64,000 bases of DNA, from assembly GCA_022837485.1 (NCBI GenBank), contig JALHHH010000012.1, positions 1 through 64,000 of the forward strand. Reading direction: 5' to 3'. The first letter of the stretch is position 1; the number at the start of each line of letters is the position of its first letter. A program made the translations under genes and the position numbers. Shown here piece by piece: positions 27,881 to 36,726 of this stretch. The DNA comes from Bacteroidales bacterium (GTDB taxonomy: Bacteria; Bacteroidota; Bacteroidia; Bacteroidales; Lentimicrobiaceae). The notes below the pieces were generated by a model. That model was not told where the DNA came from. It saw only the letters and a list, made by a program, of their open reading frames with translations, and did no database searches.

Positions 27881-30238
27881 ATGATTCACGAAAATCTTTC
27901 TTCGGTGGAACAAGCCTTTATGGCCATTTCCGGAGTTGAAAAAATCACGACCCGGATTCCTTACATCCTTACGGCCGACTTTCCGAAACTGGGTCTGCTC
28001 ACCTCGCTCCGGTTCCTTGAGTGGGTAAAGGACCATCCCGAAGGCGTGATCAGTCTGCCTACCGGTAAAACTCCCGAGTACTTCATAAAGTATACCCATT
28101 ATCTTCTGAGCAACTGGGGGCAGAGCGATATGCAGGCTCTTCTTTCGCAACATGGCCTTGGCGGGATAAAAAAATCGGATTTGCGAGGATTGCAGTTTGT
28201 ACAGATTGATGAGTTCTATCCCATCTCACCGTTACAGCACAATTCTTTTCACAACTACGTGATGGAATATTACATCCGCGGTTTCGGTCTTGATGCCGGC
28301 CGTGCGTTGCTGATAAACTCAGATGAAATTCCTTTGCCCGAAAGAAAAAAATACAGCGAAATCTTCCCCAGCTCGGTCATCGATTTAAGTCTGCGTTACC
28401 GCGAAGCCCGCTCTGCAGAAGAAGAGATCCGAAAGACTTCCATTTTCGCCATAGACAACTGGTGTTCGGAGTATGAAGCAAAAATCCGCGAAAAGGGAGG
28501 CATCGGATTTTTTCTTGGCGGTATAGGTCCCGACGGACACATTGCCTTCAATACCCGGGGTACGGATTTGTATTCGACAACCCGCCTGACGCAAACCAAT
28601 TTTGAAACACAGGCCGTAGCGGCAGCCGACCTTGGCGGGATAGAGATTTCGCGCAACCGTCTGGTCATTACCATTGGTCTTGGCACAATAACCTGTAATC
28701 CGGATGCCGTTGCCATAATATTTGCTGCTGGTGAAGCCAAAGCTGAAATCGTAAAAGCTTCGCTCGAAAGCGAAATGAATACCGTTTATCCTGCTACGGT
28801 GCTGCAGCGCCTTCCCAACGCCCGCTTCTACCTGACCGAAGGCGCTGCATCCAAACTCAGTGATTCCGTGGAACGGTATTACAAAACCGGTGAGTGGACC
28901 GGCCAAAAAACCGAGCGGGCAGTTATTGACCTGTGCCTGAAGCTCAACAAATACGGGCATCATCTTACCATGGAAGACCTGAAGAGCGATCCCTGGTGCT
29001 CGTTGATCCCAGGCCTGAACGGGGAAACTGTTCCTTCTGTGGTGGAATCCATCAAAAATAAGTTGTACAGAGGCATGCAGCGCGATGAAAATCAGGTGAT
29101 TTACCATACCGGGCCACACCACGACGACATAATGCTGGGAATAATGCCTTACACGAACCGCCAGCTCCGATCGGCATCCAACGATATTCACTTTGCGGTA
29201 ATGACTTCGGGATTTACGGCCGTTACCAATCACTTCCTCCTCTCAGCCCTCGAAGACACCCTTGCCATGCTTACGAACGGAGAAATACAGATGATCCATT
29301 ACCCGGATTTCTTCGAAAAGGGTTATGCCTTTAAATGGGATAAGGATGTATATCATTTCCTCGATAACGTGGCTCAGGGCAACGATTATGAAAAACGGCG
29401 CGGGTTGTGCCACCGGATTGTGCGCTCGTCGGTAGTAAACTGGAAAATTACCGATCGCCACGAACTTGTGAAGGTTCTTCAAGGAGTTGTGTATACCCTT
29501 AAAGAGAGTTACGATGGGAGTAAAAATCCTCCCGACATACAAAGGCTCAAGGGAATGATCCGGGAATTTGAAGAGGAGCTGGTATGGGCCTATTACGGTG
29601 TGCCGGTAAAGAACGTTCATCACCTCCGCCTCGGTTTTTATAAGGGCGATGTTTTTACGGAAAATCCCGAGAAAGACCGCGACATGCTTCCGGTGCTGGA
29701 ACAACTGAGAGCCATACGTCCAACCATAATCAGCCTGGCGCTGGATCCCGAGGGCAGCGGACCAGATACTCATTACAAAGTTCTTCAGGCAATTGCCGGG
29801 GCAGTTCAGGAGTGGAGCAAGGAAACCGACCTCTCCGGGCTCCGGATTCTGGGATACCGCAACGTATGGTACCGGTTTCATCCGGCCGATGCCGGCATGC
29901 TGGTTCCGGTATCGCTGAATTCACTGGCTGTACTCGAAACTTCTTTTGCCGAAAGCTATCTGAGTCAGGTGAATGCCTCCTTCCCGAGTTTCGAATACGA
30001 CGGTCCATTCAGCGAGCTCACGCGAAAAACATGGGTGCGGCAGCTCAAGCAGATTCAGTTGCTCCTCGGTAAAAACTTCTTCTACGAAAACGATAATGCC
30101 CTGATCAGGGCAACACACGGCTTGCTGTATATAAAGGAGATGAATGTGGAGGAGTTTACCGAAACCGCCCGTCAGCTGAAAACCCTTTCGGAAGGCACCA
30201 TGAATCTGAAATTATCGAACAATTCCTCTATCCCCTGA
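27881..30238 (+). CDS. NagB-like glucosamine-6-phosphate deaminase fused to LmbE/PIG-L-like deacetylase domain
   Basis: A two-domain cytoplasmic protein of about 785 residues. The N-terminal 350 residues are NagB-like: SLPTGKTPEYF, QIDEFYPI and GGIGPDGHIAFN. The last motif keeps the Asp and His of the GVDGHIAFNEPG active site but continues TRG, so the usual catalytic Glu is not conserved. From about 400 on there is a LmbE/PIG-L fold, beginning with VIYHTGPHHDDIMLGIMPY, a variant of the zinc-binding PHPDDE motif. Known NagB converts glucosamine-6-phosphate to fructose-6-phosphate and ammonia; LmbE proteins remove N-acetyl groups from amino sugars. A fused deacetylase-deaminase for GlcNAc-6-phosphate is the natural inference. 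An ATG at 27881 is used; a GTG three codons earlier is possible. It faces away from the glycosidase operon. Confidence 0.88.
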   Translation: MIHENLSSVEQAFMAISGVEKITTRIPYILTADFPKLGLLTSLRFLEWVKDHPEGVISLPTGKTPEYFIKYTHYLLSNWGQSDMQALLSQHGLGGIKKSDLRGLQFVQIDEFYPISPLQHNSFHNYVMEYYIRGFGLDAGRALLINSDEIPLPERKKYSEIFPSSVIDLSLRYREARSAEEEIRKTSIFAIDNWCSEYEAKIREKGGIGFFLGGIGPDGHIAFNTRGTDLYSTTRLTQTNFETQAVAAADLGGIEISRNRLVITIGLGTITCNPDAVAIIFAAGEAKAEIVKASLESEMNTVYPATVLQRLPNARFYLTEGAASKLSDSVERYYKTGEWTGQKTERAVIDLCLKLNKYGHHLTMEDLKSDPWCSLIPGLNGETVPSVVESIKNKLYRGMQRDENQVIYHTGPHHDDIMLGIMPYTNRQLRSASNDIHFAVMTSGFTAVTNHFLLSALEDTLAMLTNGEIQMIHYPDFFEKGYAFKWDKDVYHFLDNVAQGNDYEKRRGLCHRIVRSSVVNWKITDRHELVKVLQGVVYTLKESYDGSKNPPDIQRLKGMIREFEEELVWAYYGVPVKNVHHLRLGFYKGDVFTENPEKDRDMLPVLEQLRAIRPTIISLALDPEGSGPDTHYKVLQAIAGAVQEWSKETDLSGLRILGYRNVWYRFHPADAGMLVPVSLNSLAVLETSFAESYLSQVNASFPSFEYDGPFSELTRKTWVRQLKQIQLLLGKNFFYENDNALIRATHGLLYIKEMNVEEFTETARQLKTLSEGTMNLKLSNNSSIP

Positions 30239-30252
30239 TTCGCTCAGATGCA

Positions 30253-30930
30253 TCAACGCTCCGTGTACCAGACACCCTCAGCGGTTTCAGATCGCTGTAT
30301 AGAAACCGGGCATTCTTTCAACAAGGATTCATACCGCTGTGCTAGTCCCGAAGCATAATCTTCGGGCTCCAGCAGAAGCCGGGTTTGACGATCGTCTCCG
30401 GCCAGGTGTTGTACTGCCTTCCGGATTTTCTTCGCGGTAGCTTCAAAACGGTCACGGGTTAATTCATACAGCTGGTTTTCCGTGTTTTCCTGACCGTCCA
30501 TCAGTCGGTAACCCAGCTGAGTGTTATATTGTATTGCTTTGGTATTACTGCGCAGAATCCGCGCAAACTGACGGTTCCAGTTCAGAAAGTAAAACGTGGT
30601 CTCTATCCCGGCAACGGAAACCAAATAAGGTACAAAGGTGGAATAAAACTCTGTTCTGCCCAGAAACAATCCCGACTCCGAAGTACGGGCCTCCCAGTCC
30701 ACATTTTTATCGTTAAGCAGTCCTATCTTCTCCCCTTGGTAATAAATTAGCAGGTAGTTGTTCTCAAGATTATTGATCGACCGGAACCATTCGATCTGCT
30801 GTTCGGGGGTAATGATTTCGCGAAATTCCATGTTCAGCCGTACCGGATCGGAGTTGCGCCACCTGCGGACAAGCTCGGTATCCGCTACCTTCAGCCGCTC
30901 CAGTACGATGCCGTATTTAAAAAGTTTCAT
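30253..30930 (-). CDS. GNAT-family N-acyltransferase (PseH/RimJ-like)
   Basis: 225 residues. The N-terminal 150 follow the GNAT_3-type fold of PseH-like sugar N-acetyltransferases: RWRNSDPVRLNM, then ITPEQQIEWFRSI, a central strand block GEKIGLLNDKNVDW and N-x-x-AIQYNTQLGYRL near the end of the domain. The remaining 75 residues are helical and unassigned. It starts 69 bases after the GT2 gene on the same strand, so the pair is probably one transcript, which would fit acetylation of a sugar transferred or processed by the neighbour. The acceptor is unknown. It converges with the NagB-LmbE gene, with 14 bases between stops. Confidence 0.72.
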   Translation of the reverse strand: MKLFKYGIVLERLKVADTELVRRWRNSDPVRLNMEFREIITPEQQIEWFRSINNLENNYLLIYYQGEKIGLLNDKNVDWEARTSESGLFLGRTEFYSTFVPYLVSVAGIETTFYFLNWNRQFARILRSNTKAIQYNTQLGYRLMDGQENTENQLYELTRDRFEATAKKIRKAVQHLAGDDRQTRLLLEPEDYASGLAQRYESLLKECPVSIQRSETAEGVWYTER

Positions 30931-30999
30931 TCAATTGTGCGTTGGTTTTTCCCTTACGGGGATGAATTCCGGTCCGGAAGCCGTATGGTTCACAGACTT

Positions 31000-31917
31000 T
31001 CAGTCCAGGGTTTCGCTAACCGAATACGGTGGTTTGCGGTTCTGAACCAGGTAAATACGGCTCAGGTACTCCCCAATTACTCCCAGCGACAGCAGAATGA
31101 TGCTGGTCGAGAAGAGAACAGCCACAATCAGGGCGGTGAAACCAAGTGGAACATCCGATACAACTTTCCGGTAGATAAACACTATACCGACGATAAAACT
31201 GATTACCGATGAAAAAAGTCCGCCGTACACCATAAGCTGCAGGGGCACGCTGGTATAGTAAATCAGAAGGTTTGTGAGCAGCGAAAGCAGGGACATCGGA
31301 GTGTAGGTGGATTTCTGGTGTGGCCGTTTGTGGTGTTCCACCATCACAAATGAAATATGGCTGGTATACCAGTTGAAAATTTCGTCCAGAAAAACAAAAT
31401 TCAGCTGATGATCGAGCAGCCGCTTTGCAAGATCCGACTTAATAAGGCGGAACGATGAGCCCTGACCCTTGGTCTGAAACAACTTTTTTGAGCCTCCCCG
31501 GATAATAGCACTGCCCATGTTGCGTGCAGCCGAGTGCTGTTTGCGTGAATAAATCCCATAGACAAGGTCGGCTTTTTCAGCCTGCATGGTTTCAATCAGC
31601 CGGGGGATCTCTTCCGGCGGATTTTGCAGATCGTCGTCGATGGTAATTACGAAATCGGAATCGGAATGTGCAACTCCGCAAAGGGTGGCATTGTGCTGCC
31701 CGAAATTCCGGGAAAGCCTTACCGCTGTAATAACATCGGGATGGTCTGCCTTAAGAGAGGAGATCACTTCCCAGCTGCGGTCGACACTGCCGTCGTCAAC
31801 AAAAATCACCCTGAACGATTTTTGCAACATGCTCATTGTCTGGCTGATCCGTTGAAACAGCCCGGCAAGAGATTCGCTACTGTTGAATACGGGAACGATA
31901 ATGGAATATTCGGGCAT
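31000..31917 (-). CDS. GT2 polyprenyl-phosphate-type glycosyltransferase (GtrB/ArnC-like)
   Basis: 305 residues from ATG 31917 (MPEYSIIVPVFN), the normal start for the family; 27 upstream codons are open but follow the promoter. The GT-A domain has VIFVDDGSVD (about 37-46), VRLSRNFGQHNA and ITIDDDLQNPPEE (91-103), which bind nucleotide-sugar and metal. Two hydrophobic helices near the C-terminus (about 225-250 and 265-290) and the terminal GEYLSRIYLVQNRKPPY are typical of enzymes that load a sugar onto undecaprenyl or dolichyl phosphate at the inner membrane (GtrB, ArnC, DPM1 type 2). The sugar cannot be read from sequence. It heads an operon with the GNAT gene. Confidence 0.93.
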   Translation of the reverse strand: MPEYSIIVPVFNSSESLAGLFQRISQTMSMLQKSFRVIFVDDGSVDRSWEVISSLKADHPDVITAVRLSRNFGQHNATLCGVAHSDSDFVITIDDDLQNPPEEIPRLIETMQAEKADLVYGIYSRKQHSAARNMGSAIIRGGSKKLFQTKGQGSSFRLIKSDLAKRLLDHQLNFVFLDEIFNWYTSHISFVMVEHHKRPHQKSTYTPMSLLSLLTNLLIYYTSVPLQLMVYGGLFSSVISFIVGIVFIYRKVVSDVPLGFTALIVAVLFSTSIILLSLGVIGEYLSRIYLVQNRKPPYSVSETLD

Positions 31918-31950
31918 GAAATACTTATTTTTAGAACCGTATGCTCCCTG

Positions 31951-31958
31951 CAAAGATA
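31951..31958 (-). promoter_or_regulatory. -7 element (TATCTTTG) of the GT2-GNAT operon
   Basis: An exact TAnnTTTG match on the minus strand, 33 bases before the GT2 ATG; transcription would start inside the upstream part of the open frame, supporting ATG 31917. Confidence 0.55.
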
Positions 31959-32054
31959 GGGCAGAGGGCGCACAAATCGAAGCTGCCCTGAAAAACATCC
32001 CGGAATCCGGACGAATTATCTTCTGTTTTACGACCGCCAGGCAACATAATCTGC

Positions 32055-32062
32055 TACTTTTG
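32055..32062 (+). promoter_or_regulatory. -7 element (TACTTTTG) of the GH3 gene
   Basis: An exact TAnnTTTG match 26 bases before the GH3 ATG, leaving a leader of about 20 bases. Confidence 0.55.
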
Positions 32063-32088
32063 CTTACAGCTTACTAAGTTCATCGCCG

Positions 32089-34704
32089 ATGAAATACCTG
32101 TTAACTGCATGTCTTCTGGGAGTTGCTTTACTCAGCGTCCGGGCTCAGGATGCCATGCCTTTCCGGGATGTCAGCCTGCCCGTTTCCGTCAGGGTTCAGG
32201 ATCTTATCTCGCGAATGACTCCGGAAGAGAAAACCGCCCAGCTGATGTACGATGCACCGGCCATTCCACGGCTCGGTGTTCCGGCCTACAACTGGTGGAA
32301 CGAATGCCTTCACGGAGTTGCCAGGGCAGGGCATGCTACCGTATTTCCACAGGCTATAACCCTGGCTTCCAGCTGGAATACCGGTCTCATTCACGAGGTT
32401 GCAAATGCAATCTCAGATGAAGCCAGAGCCCGGTACCACGAATACCAGCGAAGAGGCGAAAGGGGCATTTATCAGGGATTGACTTTCTGGACCCCTAACA
32501 TCAACATACTAAGAGACCCCCGCTGGGGACGAGGACAGGAAACATATGGCGAAGATCCTTTTCTAACCGCCGAAATGGGCAAAGCATTCGTACGAGGCAT
32601 ACAGGGTACGCATCCGGTATACCTGAAAGCGGTGGCTACTGCCAAACACTTCGCGGTACATTCGGGACCCGAGCAGCTGAGGCATTCGTTTGATGCCGTT
32701 GTAAGTAAACGCGACCTGCACGAGACCTACCTTCCTGCTTTCAGAGCACTGGTTACGGAAGGCGGTGTTGCTTCCGTTATGTGTGCCTACAACCGCTTTA
32801 TGGGCGAACCAGCCTGCGCAAGCCCCTGGCTGTACGATATTCTGCGAAAGCAATGGAACTTCAGCGGCTACATGGTATCCGACTGCTGGGCCATTTCCGA
32901 CTTCTGGCAGTTTCACCGCATCGCAGACGATAATATGAAAGCCGCTGCCATGGCACTAAGTGCAGGCTGCGATCTGGAATGCGGCACCTCCTTTCGTGAA
33001 CTGCCAAAAGCTCTGATCGGGGGCATGGTTTCCACAGCCGAAATTGATACCGCACTGGCGCGTATCTTCACAGCCCGTTTCAGATTAGGGATGTTCGACC
33101 CCGACTCCCTGGTTCCCTATGCCTCGATCTCATCTATTGTCAACAACCATCCCTCGCACAACCGGCTTGCCAGGGAAGCTGCCCGTCAGGGAATTGTTCT
33201 GCTGAGGAATGAAAAGGGGCTGCTTCCCTTAACAACATCCCCAAAAAAAATCGCCGTAATCGGTCCTGCCGCCGATGATGTACAGCCCTTATGGGGAAAT
33301 TACAACGGCACACCGTCCGATCCGGTTACCATTCTGCAGGGAATCCGTAATAAAGCGGAACCCCTCAGTGAAATTACCCATGCCATAGGATGCGATTATG
33401 CCCCCGGTTATCCTGTATATGAAATCCTGCCTTCTGCTTTTCTTTCAACTGCCGGCGGAAAACAGGGTTTGACGGCTTATTATTATGCAAACGCAGACTT
33501 GTCGGGCGATCCGCTTTTTGTACAAACCGATGACCGTATCGACTTCGACTGGGATATGGCCACTCCCGATCCACGGCTAAAGCCGGGCAGCTACAGCATA
33601 CGATGGGAAGGATTTATCGAAGTACCGGAAAGCGGCATCCGGCAATTTTCGGCTCAATATTCACCCGTTTTCACGTATTCCATTGAGGACCCCGGGGCTC
33701 CGGGCAGCATACTCAAAGACCCGGTACAACTCGATCTCCGAAAGGAAACAAAATACAGGATCAGCGCCGAATACCGGAACACTTACGGCAATGGCCATGT
33801 CCGGCTGCTCTGTGCATTCCGCGATGACAATATGACCGGCAAAGCCCTTGAAATTGCATCCCGGGCCGATATCGTAATTCTGGTTATGGGTCTCAACGAG
33901 CGGCTTGAGGGCGAAGCCATGAACATCGCGCTCGAAGGATATGATGGCGGTGAACGCAGCAGTCTGGAACTGCCCCGCCCACAACGTGAACTTATCGAAG
34001 CCGTTTCCAAAACCGGAAAACCCGTGATTCTGATACTGCTTAACGGCGGTGCTGTTGCTCCGGGAGATGAGGCCTCGTCCATACAGGCACTACTTACGGC
34101 AGGATATCCCGGTCAGCAGGGGGGCAATGCGGTTGCCGACGTACTTTTCGGCGATTACAATCCTGCGGGTCGCCTGCCGGCTACCTGGTACCGATCTGTA
34201 CGTCAGCTTCCCGATTATACCGATTACGCCATGGAAGGACGCACCTACCGGTATTTCAGGGAAGAACCCTTATATCCGTTCGGTTACGGATTAAGCTATA
34301 CAAGCTTCGAATACAGTAACCTGCAGCATCCGGAAAAAATAATTGCCGGTGAAGATCTGATCGTTTCCGTAGAAGTTACCAATACCGGAGAGCACGACGG
34401 CGATGAGGTGGTACAGATTTACATTACCGATGAAAAGGCCAGTACTCCCAGACCCGTACGGTCGCTGTGCGGATTCGAACGCGTACACCTGAAGCAGGGG
34501 GAACGAAAACGAATAGATTTTACCATTACAGCGCGGCAGTTGTCGATGATCAACGACAAAGACCTCAGGGTGATTGAGCCGGGATGGTTTACACTAAGCG
34601 CAGGTGGCGGTCAGCCGGCTGAAGGTAAGTACAATGCAGGTGAAAGTCCGCAAGTTCTCACCGGACGGTTCAAAGTCAGGGGCAGCCTGCAGTTGACCGA
34701 TTGA
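32089..34704 (+). CDS. GH3 beta-glycosidase (beta-xylosidase/glucosidase type) with PA14 insert
   Basis: 871 residues with a signal peptide (cleavage near VRAQ, residue 20). The GH3 barrel shows NWWNECLHGVAR, FWTPNINILRDPRWGRGQETYGEDP, KHFAVHSGPE and the nucleophile Asp265 in YMVSDCWAI. The NWWNE...LHGVAR variant is usual in GH3 beta-xylosidase/arabinosidase and related enzymes. The alpha/beta sandwich domain is interrupted by a PA14-like domain (about 460-560, GLTAYYYANADLSG), as in several Bacteroidota GH3 enzymes, and the protein ends with a fibronectin III-like domain (VTNTGEHDGDEVVQIYI). It would release terminal beta-linked sugars in the periplasm. It is monocistronic and converges with the SDR gene. 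Confidence 0.95.
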   Translation: MKYLLTACLLGVALLSVRAQDAMPFRDVSLPVSVRVQDLISRMTPEEKTAQLMYDAPAIPRLGVPAYNWWNECLHGVARAGHATVFPQAITLASSWNTGLIHEVANAISDEARARYHEYQRRGERGIYQGLTFWTPNINILRDPRWGRGQETYGEDPFLTAEMGKAFVRGIQGTHPVYLKAVATAKHFAVHSGPEQLRHSFDAVVSKRDLHETYLPAFRALVTEGGVASVMCAYNRFMGEPACASPWLYDILRKQWNFSGYMVSDCWAISDFWQFHRIADDNMKAAAMALSAGCDLECGTSFRELPKALIGGMVSTAEIDTALARIFTARFRLGMFDPDSLVPYASISSIVNNHPSHNRLAREAARQGIVLLRNEKGLLPLTTSPKKIAVIGPAADDVQPLWGNYNGTPSDPVTILQGIRNKAEPLSEITHAIGCDYAPGYPVYEILPSAFLSTAGGKQGLTAYYYANADLSGDPLFVQTDDRIDFDWDMATPDPRLKPGSYSIRWEGFIEVPESGIRQFSAQYSPVFTYSIEDPGAPGSILKDPVQLDLRKETKYRISAEYRNTYGNGHVRLLCAFRDDNMTGKALEIASRADIVILVMGLNERLEGEAMNIALEGYDGGERSSLELPRPQRELIEAVSKTGKPVILILLNGGAVAPGDEASSIQALLTAGYPGQQGGNAVADVLFGDYNPAGRLPATWYRSVRQLPDYTDYAMEGRTYRYFREEPLYPFGYGLSYTSFEYSNLQHPEKIIAGEDLIVSVEVTNTGEHDGDEVVQIYITDEKASTPRPVRSLCGFERVHLKQGERKRIDFTITARQLSMINDKDLRVIEPGWFTLSAGGGQPAEGKYNAGESPQVLTGRFKVRGSLQLTD

Positions 34705-34728
34705 TGCAATCATCAGAAAAACAACATT

Positions 34729-35463
34729 TCATCCGCCCCCAAGTATCAGGCTTGTGGCACTTACCCATTTAGAGGCCGGCGAGAGGTAATAAACGATCGA
34801 ATTTGCAACATCTTCCGGATCGCCGAGACCCAGTATCTGCCGGGCTTCAATCATATTCACCGCTTCCTGGGAATAATTGGCTGCAGTATCGTCGAGCATT
34901 GGTGTACGTACGAAAGCCGGAGCCACACAGTTTACCCGTATTCCCTTTGGAGCCAGTTCAAGAGCAAGCACCCTTGCATAAGCCTCAAGCGCTGCCTTGG
35001 CGCTGATGTACATCGCCCCTCCCACAAAGGGATAACGCGTGCTGATGGAGGATATAAACACTATGCTGCAATCGCCCTTTGCCGCCTTTTTCTTTGCAAG
35101 CAATCCGGCAGTCAGTAAAACCGGGGCGTTGTAACTGATGCTAAACGTCTTTTCAATTGTTTCCGCTGCAATAAACCGTGCCGGAGACAAATCGGAAATT
35201 CCAGTACTGTGAACAATACCGTTAAGTACCGGAACGGAAGCCGCCAGCATGTCGATGTCGGCCTGAACCGTAAGATCCGCAGGAATCATCACATGTCCTT
35301 CGCCTTTTAGCTGAGCATACGTCTCTTCAAGCTTTTCCTTATTCCTTCCGGTAATTACAAGCCGGGCGCCGTAAGAACTGGCAGTAATGGCCGTTTGCCT
35401 GCCAAGACCGGACGAAGCCCCGGTAACAAGTATGGTCTTTCCGTTAAGGTCGAATGCATTCAT
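34729..35463 (-). CDS. SDR-family oxidoreductase (FabG-like 3-oxoacyl-ACP reductase)
   Basis: 244 residues, a classical short-chain dehydrogenase: nucleotide-binding TGASSGLG (14-21), VFISS with the catalytic Ser near 139, and YISAK with Tyr152 and Lys156. The usual NNAG after strand 4 reads HSTG. It lies 23 bases downstream of the KAS III-like gene on the same strand, and a fatty acyl-AMP ligase is divergent from both. This context points to reduction of a 3-oxoacyl thioester on a dedicated carrier protein, although SDRs cannot be assigned substrates by motif alone. Confidence 0.88.
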   Translation of the reverse strand: MNAFDLNGKTILVTGASSGLGRQTAITASSYGARLVITGRNKEKLEETYAQLKGEGHVMIPADLTVQADIDMLAASVPVLNGIVHSTGISDLSPARFIAAETIEKTFSISYNAPVLLTAGLLAKKKAAKGDCSIVFISSISTRYPFVGGAMYISAKAALEAYARVLALELAPKGIRVNCVAPAFVRTPMLDDTAANYSQEAVNMIEARQILGLGDPEDVANSIVYYLSPASKWVSATSLILGGG

Positions 35464-35486
35464 GGTATAAAAATTTCGTGTCGTAA

Positions 35487-36572
35487 TTATTCCGGTTGCA
35501 GATCCGTTTGCTCAGGCCTCAGTTCGCTGACCGGAATTACCAGAATCCCGTCGGTATTCAAAAGTACGCTTCCCCACGAAAGACCTATCCCGAAAGCCGA
35601 CAGCAGCAGCTTCTGAGGTCTGCTCTTAAGTTCCTCTCCTATTTGCGTTACCATAGTAAGAGGGATGGAAGCACAGCTGGTATTACCATACTCACGCAGG
35701 GAATAGGGAACCTTTTCAGGGTCTGCTTTCAGCATTTTCCGTATGGTTTCATTAATAAGCCGGTTGGCCTGATGAAACAGCAGGTAATCAAATTCGGCAA
35801 GCTCCCGCCCGAAATGTTTAAGGGTGGTTTTGATGTTGGGAACCACCTCACGGAGAGAGAAGTTAAAGACCTCAATACCGTTGAGTGCAATCTGCAGCCG
35901 GTTGCGGTAGATGCCGTCGCCGTATTTTTTAGTTGAAAACGACTTTTTGCTGGCCAGATTTCGGACACCTCCGTCGTATATGATGATGGCTTCGTATCCG
36001 CTTCCGTCCGACTGAAGGTTAAACTGCATGGGTTCAAAACCATCCTTCAGCTCCAGGGCAGTTGCGGTTCCGGCATCCCCAAAAAGGGGATAGGTACTTT
36101 TATCCCGATAGGAAGAGGTAACATTTGAAAGATCGCCGACAAGCAGGAGACCGCGTTTCAAGCCCGAGGCTTTCATCATAGCGCTGATAGCCGAAAGTCC
36201 GTAAACGTAACCAGAGCATCCCAGGTTGATATCGAGAGTCAAACAGGTTTTCGGCAACCTCAGCCGGTCCTGAAGTATGGTGGAGGTAGAAGGGATGATG
36301 TAATCGCGGCTTTGCGACACAAAATAAAGTACCTCAATGCTGTTTCTGTCCCATCCGAGACCTACGAGCAGGTCTTCGGCAGCTTTATAACAGAGATCGG
36401 ATGTGGTCTGACCTGCTTCCGCTACATGCCGGGTTTCCACACCTATGGTTTTTATAACCTGTTCGCGCTCTTTGCGGGTGATCCAGCTGTAGTCGTGGTT
36501 CGACAGGGTTTTCGCCGGTACACAGGCCGACAGGCCTGCTATGCGCACACCGGAAATGCTGAATAGCGCCAT
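35487..36572 (-). CDS. 3-oxoacyl-ACP synthase III-like condensing enzyme
   Basis: 361 residues with the full thiolase-fold triad of KAS III: Cys119 in NLGCSGYVYGL, His267 in FHQANR and Asn297 in YGNTSCASIP. It is somewhat longer than housekeeping FabH (about 320-335), with an unusual middle segment, and its position in an accessory set suggests a specialised role: condensing an activated acyl starter with malonyl-ACP, or an acyl transfer as known for some KAS III-like enzymes in polysaccharide and natural-product clusters. It is the first gene of a two-gene operon with the SDR; its promoter region is shared with the divergent acyl-AMP ligase. Confidence 0.92.
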   Translation of the reverse strand: MALFSISGVRIAGLSACVPAKTLSNHDYSWITRKEREQVIKTIGVETRHVAEAGQTTSDLCYKAAEDLLVGLGWDRNSIEVLYFVSQSRDYIIPSTSTILQDRLRLPKTCLTLDINLGCSGYVYGLSAISAMMKASGLKRGLLLVGDLSNVTSSYRDKSTYPLFGDAGTATALELKDGFEPMQFNLQSDGSGYEAIIIYDGGVRNLASKKSFSTKKYGDGIYRNRLQIALNGIEVFNFSLREVVPNIKTTLKHFGRELAEFDYLLFHQANRLINETIRKMLKADPEKVPYSLREYGNTSCASIPLTMVTQIGEELKSRPQKLLLSAFGIGLSWGSVLLNTDGILVIPVSELRPEQTDLQPE

Positions 36573-36633
36573 AGAAATTTAATTATTGATTACCAGATAG
36601 CAGCAGGTCTGGCATGAAAAACCTGTCGTTTCA

Positions 36634-36641
36634 CAAAAATA
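36634..36641 (-). promoter_or_regulatory. -7 element (TATTTTTG) of the KAS III-SDR operon
   Basis: An exact TAnnTTTG match on the minus strand, 61 bases before the KAS III start, within the 154-bp divergent region. Confidence 0.5.
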
Positions 36642-36671
36642 CTTTAATTTTAACAAACAGCCCTATTTTTC

Positions 36672-36679
36672 TACTTTTG
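36672..36679 (+). promoter_or_regulatory. -7 element (TACTTTTG) of the acyl-AMP ligase gene
   Basis: An exact TAnnTTTG match on the plus strand, 47 bases before the ligase ATG. The two divergent -7 elements are only 30 bases apart, so the promoters overlap. Confidence 0.5.
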
Positions 36680-36726
36680 CAGAGCTTTTATGAAACGGAC
36701 TCAGGTGTTCTCTACAACCACAGGCT

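Noticed and set aside
27670..27939. Plus-strand 89-codon frame directly after the NagB-LmbE promoter
   Set aside because: It begins at the predicted transcription start, overlaps the downstream gene and has no recognisable features.
28385..29233. Minus-strand open frame of 282 codons inside the NagB-LmbE gene
   Set aside because: It is antisense to conserved NagB and LmbE motifs and has no recognisable domain.
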